Shown here in pieces: positions 53,397-63,191 of a stretch of 64,000 bases of DNA. The translations under genes were made by a program, and so were the position numbers. Below the pieces are notes generated by a model, which was not told the origin of the DNA, ran no database searches, and was given only the letters and a program-made list of their open reading frames with translations. The stretch is taken from positions 186,001 to 250,000 of the forward strand of contig NZ_JAENHO010000002.1 in assembly GCF_016785085.1 (NCBI RefSeq), read 5' to 3'. Numbering within the stretch: the stretch's first letter is position 1; the number at the start of each line of letters is the position of its first letter. The DNA comes from Paractinoplanes lichenicola. GTDB taxonomy: Bacteria > Actinomycetota > Actinomycetes > Mycobacteriales > Micromonosporaceae.

Positions 53397-54144
53397 CGGT
53401 GGCCGCCGTGGCCGCGTTGAGCGAGCTGGCCGCGCCCGTGATCGGGATGCGGACCAGCACGTCGGCGGCCTCGCGCCAGGCCGCGCTGAGCCCGCTGGTC
53501 TCGTTGCCGATCAGCAGCGCGGTCGGGCCGGTCAGGTCGTGGTCGGCCACGTCGACGGCCCCGTGCTCGTCGGTGCCGACCAGCTGAACCCCGCCCTTCG
53601 CGGCCCAGTCGAGCAGCCGGTCGTGGCGGTCGAGCTGGAGGACCGGCAGCGCGAAGAGTGAACCTGTGCTGGCCCGTACGGCCTTGGGGTCGTACGGGTC
53701 GGCGGCGTGCCCGGTGACCACCACGGCGGCGGCGCCGAACGCGTCGGCCGAGCGGATCAGCGTGCCGATGTTGCCCGGCGTCGACGGCCGATCGAAGACG
53801 ACCACGAGGTCCGCCTCCGGCAAATCAGAGAAAGAAGGCAGTCCCACGACCGCGATGAGCTCCGCCGACTCCTTGTCCGCCAGCTCGGCCACCAGCGCCG
53901 GGTCCATCGCGACGGGCCGGGCGCCCGTACGGTCGAGCATGTCGCGCGCCCACGCCGACAGTGACTGCCGGTCCGGATAGATCAGGTCGCGGATCTCCCA
54001 GCCGTACTCGACGGCCAGCGTGATCGGGCGCACGCCGTGGACCAGGAACTCGCCGGCCCGGTGCCGCTTGGTGCGGTTGGTGAGCAGCGCCTGCCACTGC
54101 TGGAAGCTCGCGTTGCGGGTGCTGACCCGGACTGCCCTCGACAC
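53356..54144 (-). CDS. TrmH/SpoU-family RNA 2'-O-methyltransferase
   Basis: A 262-residue SPOUT methyltransferase. The C-terminal catalytic domain has the three motifs: VFDRPSTPGNIGTLIRSADA (motif 1), ALLIGNETSGLS (motif 2) and VRIPITGAASSLNAATAATV (motif 3). The N-terminal domain resembles the RNA-binding SpoU substrate-binding type. The RNA target (23S rRNA or tRNA) is not determined. GTG start at 54144. Confidence 0.9.
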   Translation of the reverse strand: MSRAVRVSTRNASFQQWQALLTNRTKRHRAGEFLVHGVRPITLAVEYGWEIRDLIYPDRQSLSAWARDMLDRTGARPVAMDPALVAELADKESAELIAVVGLPSFSDLPEADLVVVFDRPSTPGNIGTLIRSADAFGAAAVVVTGHAADPYDPKAVRASTGSLFALPVLQLDRHDRLLDWAAKGGVQLVGTDEHGAVDVADHDLTGPTALLIGNETSGLSAAWREAADVLVRIPITGAASSLNAATAATVILYETSRQRSRG

Positions 54145-54192
54145 CGCAGCGACGATACCGGGTCACAATGGCTGTGCGAGGAGGTGTACTCC

Positions 54193-54960
54193 ATGCAAAC
54201 TGGCGGCGTGGCTTTCACCCTGACGATCGACTGTGGCGGCGGCGGCATCAAGGGTTCCGTGCTCGACGAGGCGGGCACGATGCGGGCCCAGCCGTTGCGC
54301 GTCCCGACTCCGTACCCGCTGCCCCCCGAGCTCTTCGTCAAGACGTTGACGCAGCTCGGCGAGCGGCTGCCCGCGCACGACCGGGTCACCGTGGGCATGC
54401 CGGGCATGCTGCGCCACGGCGTCGTCGTCGCGACCCCGCACTACATCACCCGCTCCGGCCCCCGTACGAAGATCGACCCCGAGCTGCAGGAGGCGTGGTT
54501 CGGTTTCGACGCCCGCACCGCGCTCGAGGACGCGTTCGGCCGGCCCACGCTGGTGCTCAACGACGCCGAGGTGCACGGGGCCGGGGTGGTCGCGGGCACC
54601 GGCTGCGAGCTGGTGCTGACCCTCGGCACGGGCCTGGGCTGCGCGCTCTTCGACGGGGGCGCGCTCGCGCCGCATCTGGAGATGAGCCAGGCCCCCGTAC
54701 GGTGGGGAATGTCCTACGACACGTATATCGGGGAGCACGAGCGTCGTCGGCTCGGGGACGCGCTCTGGTCGCGGCGGGTGCGCAACGTGGTCGAGGGGCT
54801 GCGGCCCGTCTTCCTGTGGGACAGGCTGTATCTCGGCGGCGGCAACTCGCGGCTGATCACCGCCGCCCAGCTGGCCCGGATGGGAGACGAGGTGGTGGTC
54901 GTGCCGAACACGGCCGGCATCGTCGGCGGCGTGCGCGCCTGGACCCTGAACGCGCGCTGA
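54193..54960 (+). CDS. ROK-family polyphosphate glucokinase-like protein
   Basis: A 255-residue kinase. The phosphate-binding loop LTIDCGGGGIKGSVLDEAG replaces the usual DIGGTGIKG with CGGGGIKG. LNDAEVHGAGVVAG carries the catalytic Asp, LVLTLGTGLGCALFDGG is the ROK motif, and LYLGGGNSRLI follows. Length and motif match actinobacterial polyP/ATP glucokinases. GAGGAGGTG lies upstream of ATG 54193. It is followed 1 bp later by a HAD phosphatase gene. Confidence 0.85.
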   Translation: MQTGGVAFTLTIDCGGGGIKGSVLDEAGTMRAQPLRVPTPYPLPPELFVKTLTQLGERLPAHDRVTVGMPGMLRHGVVVATPHYITRSGPRTKIDPELQEAWFGFDARTALEDAFGRPTLVLNDAEVHGAGVVAGTGCELVLTLGTGLGCALFDGGALAPHLEMSQAPVRWGMSYDTYIGEHERRRLGDALWSRRVRNVVEGLRPVFLWDRLYLGGGNSRLITAAQLARMGDEVVVVPNTAGIVGGVRAWTLNAR

Positions 54961-54961
54961 C

Positions 54962-55690
54962 ATGCGACCCGCGGCGATCCTGCTCGACTTCGGCGGCGTG
55001 CTGGCCGACGCGCCCCCGCAGCGGACGGCGCCGCCCGGGCTCGTGCTGCGCATCTTCAACCTGACCCGGGGCGCGCTGACGCCGGGCGAGATCCAGCGCG
55101 CGCTCACCACGGGCGCCGAGGCCTACGCGGCGTGGCGCGACGAGGACTGGCCGGACGAGCTGAGCCAGGCCGAGGTGTGGGAGCGGTTCATCCTGCCCGG
55201 CTGGCCGCCCGCGGCCCAGGTCCCCGTCCGCGGCGCCGTGCGCAAGCTGAGTTACGAGTGGGCCTATCGGGACAGCTGGGCGGTGCGGCCCGGCATCGTC
55301 GAGGCATTGCACTGCGCCGCGGACGCCGGTGTGGCGCTCGCCGTCGTCTCGAACACCCTCGCGGGCGCCGCCCACCGCGACTTCCTCGACAAGTCGCACC
55401 TGGGCGAGCTGTTCGCGGTGCAGGTCTACAGCGACGAGGCCGGCGTCCGCAAACCCAACCCGCAGATGATCTGGAACGCCACCGACGCGCTGGGCGTCGA
55501 CCCGGCCGCCTGCTGGTTCGTCGGCGACACCCCGCGGCGCGACATCGTCTGCGGCCGCCGCGCGGGCATCGGCCGGGCGATCCTCATGCCGTCGCCGCGC
55601 ACCGCCGCCGAGCCCGGTGGCCCGGATCCCGACGACACAGTCGAGGATGGTTTCGCCCTCCGCGCCCTGCTCAACCGTTCAACAGGCTGA
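54962..55690 (+). CDS. HAD-family hydrolase
   Basis: A 242-residue HAD phosphatase. Motif I is LLDFGGVLADAP, with the nucleophile Asp but a Gly in place of the second Asp (DFGGV), as in dehalogenase/epoxide-hydrolase-N and related subgroups. Motif II is AVVSNTLAG, motif III KPNPQMIW and motif IV CWFVGDTPRRDIV. The gene is in an operon with the glucokinase-like gene (1-bp gap). It overlaps the convergent monooxygenase remnant by 20 bp. Confidence 0.85.
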   Translation: MRPAAILLDFGGVLADAPPQRTAPPGLVLRIFNLTRGALTPGEIQRALTTGAEAYAAWRDEDWPDELSQAEVWERFILPGWPPAAQVPVRGAVRKLSYEWAYRDSWAVRPGIVEALHCAADAGVALAVVSNTLAGAAHRDFLDKSHLGELFAVQVYSDEAGVRKPNPQMIWNATDALGVDPAACWFVGDTPRRDIVCGRRAGIGRAILMPSPRTAAEPGGPDPDDTVEDGFALRALLNRSTG

Positions 55691-56243
55691 CCAGCCCCCG
55701 CGGCGCGCCGGCCCCGAAGATCAGCTCGATCGTCTCGCGCGCGGCGACGGCCTCGCTCTCGGCGCGGGCGAACATCCTTTCCTCGTACGTCGCCAGGGCC
55801 GTCCCCGGATCCGCGGCGATCGCCTGACCGAGCTCGCCCCCGTCGAGCATCGCGAGGTTGGCGCCCTCGCCGCCGGGCACGGTCACGTGGGCCGCGTCGC
55901 CGAGCAGCGTGACCCCGGGCGTACGGGCCCAGCGGTGGCGATCGAGAAGCTGGTGGATGCTGCGCAGGACGGGTGGGGTGTCGCTGCCGGCGATCAGCGC
56001 GACGAGCTCGGGCGCCCAGCCCGTGAACTCGGCGGCGACGCGCTCCCGGGTGAGGGCGGCGCGGGTGAACCACTCGACCGGGCGGCTGAGCACGACGTAC
56101 GTGTGAATGACGTTCCCGGCCTCTCGATGGGCCAGGAAGCCCTGGCCGGGCTCGAGGGCGTACAGGGCGCCGGCCCCGACCGCCGCGGCCGCTCGCGGAT
56201 GCCGCCGGTCGACGTCGTGCAGGTAGGTATCGACGTAGCTCAT
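55671..56243 (-). pseudogene. N-terminally truncated FAD-dependent monooxygenase (TetX-like), possibly still expressed
   Basis: The 190-residue frame corresponds to the middle and C-terminal part of PHBH/TetX-type flavin monooxygenases. SYVDTYLHDVDRRHP is a mid-protein segment in the family, and GVTLLGDAAHVTVPGGEGAN is the second FAD motif. The first ~170 residues with the GxGxxG fold are missing. Yet AGGAGG lies directly before ATG 56243, and TetR-type operators follow, so the shortened gene keeps expression signals. It could be a decaying gene or a fusion of promoter to an internal fragment. Confidence 0.75.
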
Positions 56244-56258
56244 CCCCCCTCCTGGGAT

Positions 56259-56302
56259 TGGACCGGCGGTCCATTGACTCCACTATTGGACCGTCGGTCC
56301 AA
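56259..56302. promoter_or_regulatory. Two palindromic operators (TGGACCGNCGGTCCA) between TetR and monooxygenase
   Basis: TGGACCGGCGGTCCA at 56259-56273 and TTGGACCGTCGGTCCAA at 56286-56302, both perfect palindromes around a single central base, 28 bp apart. They sit between divergent starts, as expected for a TetR autoregulator. Confidence 0.7.
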
Positions 56303-56321
56303 CTCTGTCAAGATGGTGTTC

Positions 56322-56918
56322 ATGACACCTCGGCGCACCGACGCGTTGTCCCGCGAGCGCATCGTCGAGGCGGCCGTACGGATCCTCGACGAGCAGGGCG
56401 AGGGCGGGCTGACGTTGCGGGCGGTCACCGATCGCCTGGCGACCGGTCGCGGCGCGATCTATCACCACGTCGCGAACAAGGACGAGCTGCTCGCCGCCGC
56501 CGCCGACGACGTCGTCCGGTTGGGCGACGCGCCGATCCGGGAGCTGGCGCTGGCCGTCTTCGACGCGATCGACGCGCACCCCTGGCTGGGGGCGCAGCTC
56601 GCCCGGGACCCGGCCCAGCCCGCCGTCCTGCGGATCTGGAAGGGCGTCGGGACCCAGTTGCACCGGCTCGGGCTGACCGGGACGGCGCTCGGCGACGCGG
56701 GGGCGGCCCTGGTCAACTACGTGCTCGGCGCGGCGGCCGCCCGGCGCGCCCCCGACGAGGCGGCGCGGAAGGACTACCTGGAGGCGCTGGCCGCGCAGTG
56801 GGCCGGGAGCGACCCCGATCCGGTGGTGCAGGAGGCGGCGGCGCTGCTGAGCGAGCACGACGACCGCGCGCAGTTCCTGGCCGGCGTGGACATCTTCCTG
56901 CGCGGGATCAGCGGTTGA
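56322..56918 (+). CDS. TetR-family transcriptional regulator
   Basis: A 198-residue regulator. The HTH covers residues 10-58 (RERIVEAAVRILDEQGEGG, LTLRAVTDRLATGRGAIYHH). The C-terminal domain is of the TetR_C type seen near flavin monooxygenases. ATG 56313 is also in frame. It is divergent from the truncated monooxygenase and likely binds the twin palindromes. It overlaps the convergent methyltransferase by 11 bp. Confidence 0.9.
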   Translation: MTPRRTDALSRERIVEAAVRILDEQGEGGLTLRAVTDRLATGRGAIYHHVANKDELLAAAADDVVRLGDAPIRELALAVFDAIDAHPWLGAQLARDPAQPAVLRIWKGVGTQLHRLGLTGTALGDAGAALVNYVLGAAAARRAPDEAARKDYLEALAAQWAGSDPDPVVQEAAALLSEHDDRAQFLAGVDIFLRGISG

Positions 56919-57543
56919 TCAGCTGCCAGACCTTCGTGTGCCGGGTCGGGACGCTCTCGAGCGAGACCGGGACCGGGATGTCGTACGCGGCCCGCTCGAT
57001 CAGGCCGGAATCGGGCAGGTAGGCCCGGCCGGGGTCGCCCACCAGCACCAGCGAGCCGCGGCCGGCCGCGCGGCGCAGGAAGGGCAGCACCCGGGCGGCC
57101 ATCTCGCGGCTGTAGAAGACGTCGCCGGCCAGGATCACCCCGTAGTCGTCGTCGCGGTCGAGGATGTCCTCCTCCAGCGCGATCACGTCGACGTCGTTGG
57201 CGGCCGCGTTCGCGGTGGCGGCGGCCAGCGAATACGGATCGATGTCGTTGGCCGTCACCGGGTGTGCCCCGGCGACGGCGGCGGCCACCGCGACCAGGCC
57301 CGAGCCCGTCGCGAAGTCGAGCACCGAGCGCCCCGCGACCAGGTCGCGGTGGTCGAGCACGTGCCGGGCCAGGGCCTGCCCGCCGGCCCAGGCGAACGCC
57401 CAGAACGGCGGCGGCTGGGCCACCCCCGCCGCCTCGGTCTTCTCCCACAGCGCGATCGGCTCGTCCGCCTGGAAGAGCGTGATCTCGGGGACGAACGGGA
57501 CGGGCGCGGGGGTGGTGTTGCCGCGAATGAACTCCAGTAGCAC
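56908..57543 (-). CDS. Class I methyltransferase (protein-lysine/nicotinamide N-methyltransferase-like)
   Basis: A 211-residue methyltransferase. It has an aromatic-rich N-terminal segment (LWEKTEAAGVAQPPPFWAFA), motif I SVLDFATGSGLVAVAAAVAG, VTANDIDPYSLAAA and DYGVILAGDVFYSREM. This order matches the METTL/ETFB lysine methyltransferase-like group in bacteria; the target is not known. GTG start at 57543. Confidence 0.82.
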   Translation of the reverse strand: MLLEFIRGNTTPAPVPFVPEITLFQADEPIALWEKTEAAGVAQPPPFWAFAWAGGQALARHVLDHRDLVAGRSVLDFATGSGLVAVAAAVAGAHPVTANDIDPYSLAAATANAAANDVDVIALEEDILDRDDDYGVILAGDVFYSREMAARVLPFLRRAAGRGSLVLVGDPGRAYLPDSGLIERAAYDIPVPVSLESVPTRHTKVWQLINR

Positions 57544-57626
57544 CAGCCGATTGTCCCTGGTTCCTCAACCACGGCCACGGCGGACCGATCAGACGGCGCA
57601 CGTCCCCTGCGGAAAAAGGAACACAC

Positions 57627-60600
57627 ATGCCGGCTCGCTGGGCCGCCGCCCTCTTCGGCGGCTGGATGGCGGTGCTCGCGGTGCTCTTCGTGCTGGTGCC
57701 GACCGGCGCGCAGACCCCCGTACGCCTGCTCGCGGGAGTCACCGCCGTGGTCGTGGTGACGCTCGGCGTCCGCCGCAACCGGCCCGTCCACCGCTTCCCC
57801 TGGCGCATGCTGACCACCGCGCTCGTGCTCTCGGTGCTGGGCACGGCGATGTTCCGCGCCCCCGACTGGGCCCATGTGCGGCTGCCCGGCCTCGACAACG
57901 TCGGCTCGGTGCTGGTGCTCGCGAGCTATCCGGTGCTCGCCTTCATGCTCGTGGCCTTCCTGCGGCGCCGCGCCGGCGACCCCCGCGACCGGGCCGCGCT
58001 GCTCGACTCGCTGACCGTCACGGCCGGGGTCGCGCTGCTGTCGTGGAGCTTCGTGATCGGCCCCAACCTGCAGGGCGCGGCCGCGCAGACCTGGCAGCAG
58101 GTGGCGTTCCCACTGGGCGACCTGCTGCTGGTCGGCATGCTGGCCCGGCTGCTGGTCAGCGGGGCCACCGCGTGGGCGGGCCGGGTGCTCGGGGCCGGGC
58201 TGGCGGTCATGCTGATCAGCGACGTCGGCTACGAGATGTCGTTGCTCGGCGGGCCTGCCTACATCGTCGGCCTGGGCCGGTTCGCGCTCTACACCGCGGC
58301 GGGCCTGGCCGCGCTGCACCCGTCGATGGCCGAGCTCGACCGCCCGGCCGGCCTGCCCGTGGCCCAGCTCGGCCGGGGCCGGCTGGTGCTGCTCGGGATC
58401 GCCTCGATGACCGCGCCCGTCGTGCTGCTGGTGCGCATGGTGCGCGACGGCGAGGTGCCCGACCTGACCGTCGTGGCCGCCCTCAGCGCCCTCACCTTCC
58501 TGCTCGTGCTGGTGCGGATGGCCGACATCATGGCCGGTCACCGGCGGGCGCTGGGTCGCGAGCGGGCATTGCGCGAGGCCTCGGCGGCCCTCGTCTCGGC
58601 CGCCGACACCGATCAGGTCTCCGACGCCGTACGGACGGCGGTGGCGCACCTGCTGCCCCCGGACACCCCGCACGCGGTGGTGCTCGCCGTGACGATCGTT
58701 CAGGACGGGCCGCAGTCGTCCGAGGCGGCGGCGGACCGGTCGACCGGGACCGCCGCGCGGATCATGGCGACGCGCGACGTCGACTGGGCGGTCTCGGTGC
58801 GGCTGACCAACTTCCCGATGACCCTGCGCTGCCCGCTGGTGCTGGCCGACCGGCCGACCGGCGACCCGCTGCTGGGCGTGCTGCACGTGGCCGCGCCCGC
58901 CCCCGAGCTGCCCGGCCTGCTGCGCGCGATCGAGGTGCTGGCCACCCAGGCCGCCCTGGCCCTCGAGCGGATCGGGCTGAGCCAGGAGGTGATCCGCCGC
59001 AACAGCGAGACCTACTTCCGGACGCTCGTGCAGAAGACCTCCGACGTGATCCTGATCGTCGACGAGGAGGACCGGGTCCGGTACGCCAGCCCGTCCGCGG
59101 CCGGCGTGCTCGGCGACGACCCGACCGGGTTCCCGCTGCCCGCGGTGATGCACCCGGCCGAGCGTGCCCGGCTGACCGAGGTGCTGGCCGCCCTGCGTAC
59201 GGGGGAAGGTCCGCACGAGGGTCTCGATTTTCGCGCCCTCGCCGATGTGGTGCTCGAGATGCACGGGCAGGACCTGCGGGCCGACCCGACCGTGGCCGCG
59301 CTCGTGATCACCCTGCGCGACGTGACCGAGCGGCGGCGGCTCGAGGCCGAGCTGACCCACCGGGTGTTCCACGACGCGATGACCGGGCTGGCCAACCGCG
59401 TGCTCTTCCACGACCGGCTCGGCCACGCCCTGGCCCGCGGCGCCCGCGACGGCTCGGTGGTCGGGGTCCTCTTCATCGACCTGGACGACTTCAAGAAGGT
59501 CAACGACACGCTCGGGCACGCGGCCGGCGACCAGCTGCTGATCGGCGTGGCCGACCGGATCGCGGGCGCGCTGCGGGCCGACGACACCGCGGCCCGGCTC
59601 GGCGGCGACGAGTTCGCCGCCCTGGTCGAGAACGTGCAGGATCCGGGGGCGGTCGAGGAGACGGCTCAGCGCATCCTGACCGCGCTGGCCGAGCCGATCG
59701 CCATGGCCGACGGCTCGGAGCTGACCGCCGTGGCCAGCATCGGCATCACGACCACGCCCGAGGCCGACACCGCCGACGAGCTGCTGCGCCAGGCCGACCT
59801 CGCCCTGTACGTGGCCAAGGGCGCCGGCAAGAACCAGTGGCGCCCCTATCAGGCCCACCTGCACGACTCGATGGTGGAGCGGCTGGAACTGCGCTCGGCC
59901 CTCGGCCACGCGGTGCACGAGGGACACTTCCTGCTCGCGTACCAGCCGGTGGTGGATCTGCGGACGGACGAGGCGGTCGGCTTCGAGGCGCTGGTGCGCT
60001 GGCACCACCCGACCCGCGGGGTGATCGCGCCGGCCGAGTTCCTCGAGGTCGCCGAGGAGAGCGGCCTGGTCGTGCCGATGGGCCGCTGGGTGCTCGACCA
60101 GGCGCTGCACACGGTGGCGCAGTGGTGGCGCACGCTGCCCCGCAGCCGCCGGCCTTACGTCAGCGTCAACGTGTCGGCCCGCCAGTTCCGCGACGGCGCC
60201 TTCGTCGAGCAGGTCAAGCAGTCCCTGGCGTACGCGGGGGTGCCGCCGCAGGCGTTGATGCTCGAGCTCTCGGAGAACCTGCTGGCCGCCGAGCACGACG
60301 CGATCTGGGCCGACCTGGCCGCCCTGCGCGAGCTCGGCGTCGGCATCGCGATCGACGACTTCGGCACCGGCCACTCGGCGCCGGGCGACCTGCGCCGCCG
60401 CCCGCTCGACGTGGTGAAGATCGACAAGACGTTCCTGGACGACACGGCGCTGGTCACCGGTCTGGTCGCGCTGGCCCAGTCGCTCGGGCTGACCGTGATC
60501 GCCGAGGGCATCGAGGACGTCGCCCACCGCGACATGCTGCTGCGGATGGGCTGCCCGCTGGGTCAGGGCTATCTGCTCTCGAGCCCGCTCGACGGCACGG

Positions 60601-60650
60601 AAGCCCTGAGCCGCATGACCGGCAGCGTCGGGCTCCCGCTGGTCGCCTAG
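57627..60650 (+). CDS. Membrane GAF-PAS-GGDEF-EAL c-di-GMP enzyme
   Basis: A 1007-residue protein. About eight to nine N-terminal membrane helices (to about residue 310) are followed by a GAF-like region (320-450), a PAS domain (462-560), GGDEF (575-735) with intact GGDEF near residue 658, and EAL (750-1000). EAL signature residues are present: EALVRW, NVSARQF, IAIDDFGTGHS, DVVKIDKTF and VIAEGIED. Both diguanylate cyclase and phosphodiesterase activities are therefore possible. AAGGA lies 6 nt before ATG 57627. It shares CTAG stops with the convergent epimerase gene. Confidence 0.93.
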   Translation: MPARWAAALFGGWMAVLAVLFVLVPTGAQTPVRLLAGVTAVVVVTLGVRRNRPVHRFPWRMLTTALVLSVLGTAMFRAPDWAHVRLPGLDNVGSVLVLASYPVLAFMLVAFLRRRAGDPRDRAALLDSLTVTAGVALLSWSFVIGPNLQGAAAQTWQQVAFPLGDLLLVGMLARLLVSGATAWAGRVLGAGLAVMLISDVGYEMSLLGGPAYIVGLGRFALYTAAGLAALHPSMAELDRPAGLPVAQLGRGRLVLLGIASMTAPVVLLVRMVRDGEVPDLTVVAALSALTFLLVLVRMADIMAGHRRALGRERALREASAALVSAADTDQVSDAVRTAVAHLLPPDTPHAVVLAVTIVQDGPQSSEAAADRSTGTAARIMATRDVDWAVSVRLTNFPMTLRCPLVLADRPTGDPLLGVLHVAAPAPELPGLLRAIEVLATQAALALERIGLSQEVIRRNSETYFRTLVQKTSDVILIVDEEDRVRYASPSAAGVLGDDPTGFPLPAVMHPAERARLTEVLAALRTGEGPHEGLDFRALADVVLEMHGQDLRADPTVAALVITLRDVTERRRLEAELTHRVFHDAMTGLANRVLFHDRLGHALARGARDGSVVGVLFIDLDDFKKVNDTLGHAAGDQLLIGVADRIAGALRADDTAARLGGDEFAALVENVQDPGAVEETAQRILTALAEPIAMADGSELTAVASIGITTTPEADTADELLRQADLALYVAKGAGKNQWRPYQAHLHDSMVERLELRSALGHAVHEGHFLLAYQPVVDLRTDEAVGFEALVRWHHPTRGVIAPAEFLEVAEESGLVVPMGRWVLDQALHTVAQWWRTLPRSRRPYVSVNVSARQFRDGAFVEQVKQSLAYAGVPPQALMLELSENLLAAEHDAIWADLAALRELGVGIAIDDFGTGHSAPGDLRRRPLDVVKIDKTFLDDTALVTGLVALAQSLGLTVIAEGIEDVAHRDMLLRMGCPLGQGYLLSSPLDGTEALSRMTGSVGLPLVA

Positions 60651-61726
60651 TAGGGGTTGCCGGTGCCCGGCAGGCGTCCTTTGAGCAGGCCGCCGAGCCG
60701 GCCCGGCAGGTCGGGGTGGCCGGCCAGCGGCGGGCCGGCGTCGTCGTGGGCCCGATCGGCCATGCCCGCGACCAGCTCCTTCAGGGCGCTGACGGCATCG
60801 CGGCGCGGGCTCCAGCCCAGCTCGGTGGCGGCCCGGTCGCACGACATCAGCGGCGCCCGCAGGCCCAGGTGCACCCAGCCCGAGTCGACCGGCTGCAGGC
60901 GCAGCCACCAGCTCGCGGCGGCCGCGCCGGTCAGGGCGAAACCGGGCACCGGCAGCTGGACGCCGTGGAACGTGCGCGCGGCCACGGCGGGATCGAGGAC
61001 GGGGCCGGCGGCGATGTTGAACGCGCCGTGGGCGTCGGAGAGCACCGCCCGGGCGTACGCGTCGGCGACGTCGTCGGCGTGCACCGCCTGCATGCGCAGC
61101 CCCGGATGGGACGGCACCACGGGCAGCCACTGCGGGCGCAGCAGCCACGCCGGCAGCAGCGGGCCCGCGAAGTAGCGGGAGATCTCGGTGCCGACCGCGC
61201 GCTGGAAGATCAGCCCCGGGCGCAGCCGGACGACCCGCAGCTGGGGGTGGTCGGACTCGACCTGGTCGAGCATCCACTCGACGAGCGCCTTGTGCCGGCT
61301 GTACGAGGACTGCAGCACCCCGGCGCGCGGCCAGTTCTCCCGGACGAAGGCGTCCTTGGGGCCCGGGGAGTAGGTGCCGACCGACGACGCGTGGACCAGC
61401 GCCGGCACCCCCGCCCGCAGCACCGCCTTGACCACCGCCCGGCTGCCCAGCACGTTCGTACGGTAAAGCAGCTTTTGATCGTGGCTCGGCTGGATCTGCC
61501 AGGCCAGGTGCACCACCGCGTCGGCCCCGGCGAAGACCTCGGCCAGCCTGTCCTCGGCCGGCGACGAGCCGATGTCCACCGAGTGCCAGGTGGCGTTGGC
61601 ATACACCCCGGTGGGCGACGGCAACCGGCGCGCCACCCCCACGATCTCGACGCCCGGCTCGGCGCTCAGACGGCGCAGGAGGGCGGTTCCGGCGTTCCCC
61701 GTGGCTCCGACGATCACGACACGCAT
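60647..61726 (-). CDS. NAD-dependent epimerase/dehydratase (extended SDR)
   Basis: A 359-residue protein. [14 protein letters not shown] is the Rossmann loop, with VVHLAWQIQPSHD, VHASSVGTYSPGP and YSRHKALVEWML (YxxxK catalytic pair). A C-terminal sugar- or substrate-binding extension follows. The substrate is unknown. It ends within the CTAG palindrome (60647-60650) shared with the stop of the GGDEF-EAL gene. Confidence 0.88.
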   Translation of the reverse strand: MRVVIVGATGNAGTALLRRLSAEPGVEIVGVARRLPSPTGVYANATWHSVDIGSSPAEDRLAEVFAGADAVVHLAWQIQPSHDQKLLYRTNVLGSRAVVKAVLRAGVPALVHASSVGTYSPGPKDAFVRENWPRAGVLQSSYSRHKALVEWMLDQVESDHPQLRVVRLRPGLIFQRAVGTEISRYFAGPLLPAWLLRPQWLPVVPSHPGLRMQAVHADDVADAYARAVLSDAHGAFNIAAGPVLDPAVAARTFHGVQLPVPGFALTGAAAASWWLRLQPVDSGWVHLGLRAPLMSCDRAATELGWSPRRDAVSALKELVAGMADRAHDDAGPPLAGHPDLPGRLGGLLKGRLPGTGNPY

Positions 61727-61785
61727 GCCTATCGCCTACCCGGGGCGCGGCGGTTGAACCACTTCGGCTCGGGTACGCGGCGGCC

Positions 61786-62234
61786 ATGGATCTCGTCGTG
61801 AACGGTGACCGGCACACCCTGGAAATGGATCCGCGCACGACGCTGCTGGACGCGCTGCGCGAACACCTCGGGCTGACCGGCGCCAAGAAGGGCTGCGACC
61901 ACGGGCAGTGCGGCGCGTGCACGGTGCTGCTGGAGGGGCGGCGAGTCAACAGCTGCCTGATTCTGGCCGTCACGCTGGACGGCGCGTCGGTGACCACGGT
62001 CGAGGGGCTGGCTCACCCCGTACAGGAGAAGTTCTTGGAGCACGACGGGTTCCAGTGCGGCTATTGCACGCCGGGGCAGATCTGCTCGTCCGTGGGGATG
62101 CTCGACGAGGCTCTTTCCGACGACGATCCTCCCGAGCTTTCCGACGCCGAGATTCGCGAACGGATGAGCGGCAACCTGTGCCGGTGCGGGGCCTATCCGA
62201 ACATCGTCCGCGCGATCCGGGAGGTGGCGGCCCG

Positions 62235-62238
<4 letters not shown>
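61786..62238 (+). CDS. Molybdenum hydroxylase, 2Fe-2S subunit (PaoA/YagT-like)
   Basis: A 150-residue electron-transfer subunit. The plant-type 2Fe-2S motif is [16 protein letters not shown] with a later Cys ([10 protein letters not shown]). The second cluster motif is [10 protein letters not shown] and [12 protein letters not shown]. It is the first gene of a three-gene operon linked by GTGA and ATGA overlaps, in small-FAD-large order as in paoABC. It transfers electrons from the Mo cofactor to FAD. Confidence 0.93.

Positions 62239-63187
<949 letters not shown>

Positions 63188-63191
<4 letters not shown>

Noticed and set aside
57164..61801. A 1545-codon open frame on the plus strand and a 1580-codon frame on the minus strand
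   Set aside because: Both are out-of-frame shadows of the GC-rich GGDEF-EAL gene and neighbours; their products are Arg/Pro/Ala/Gly-rich without domains.
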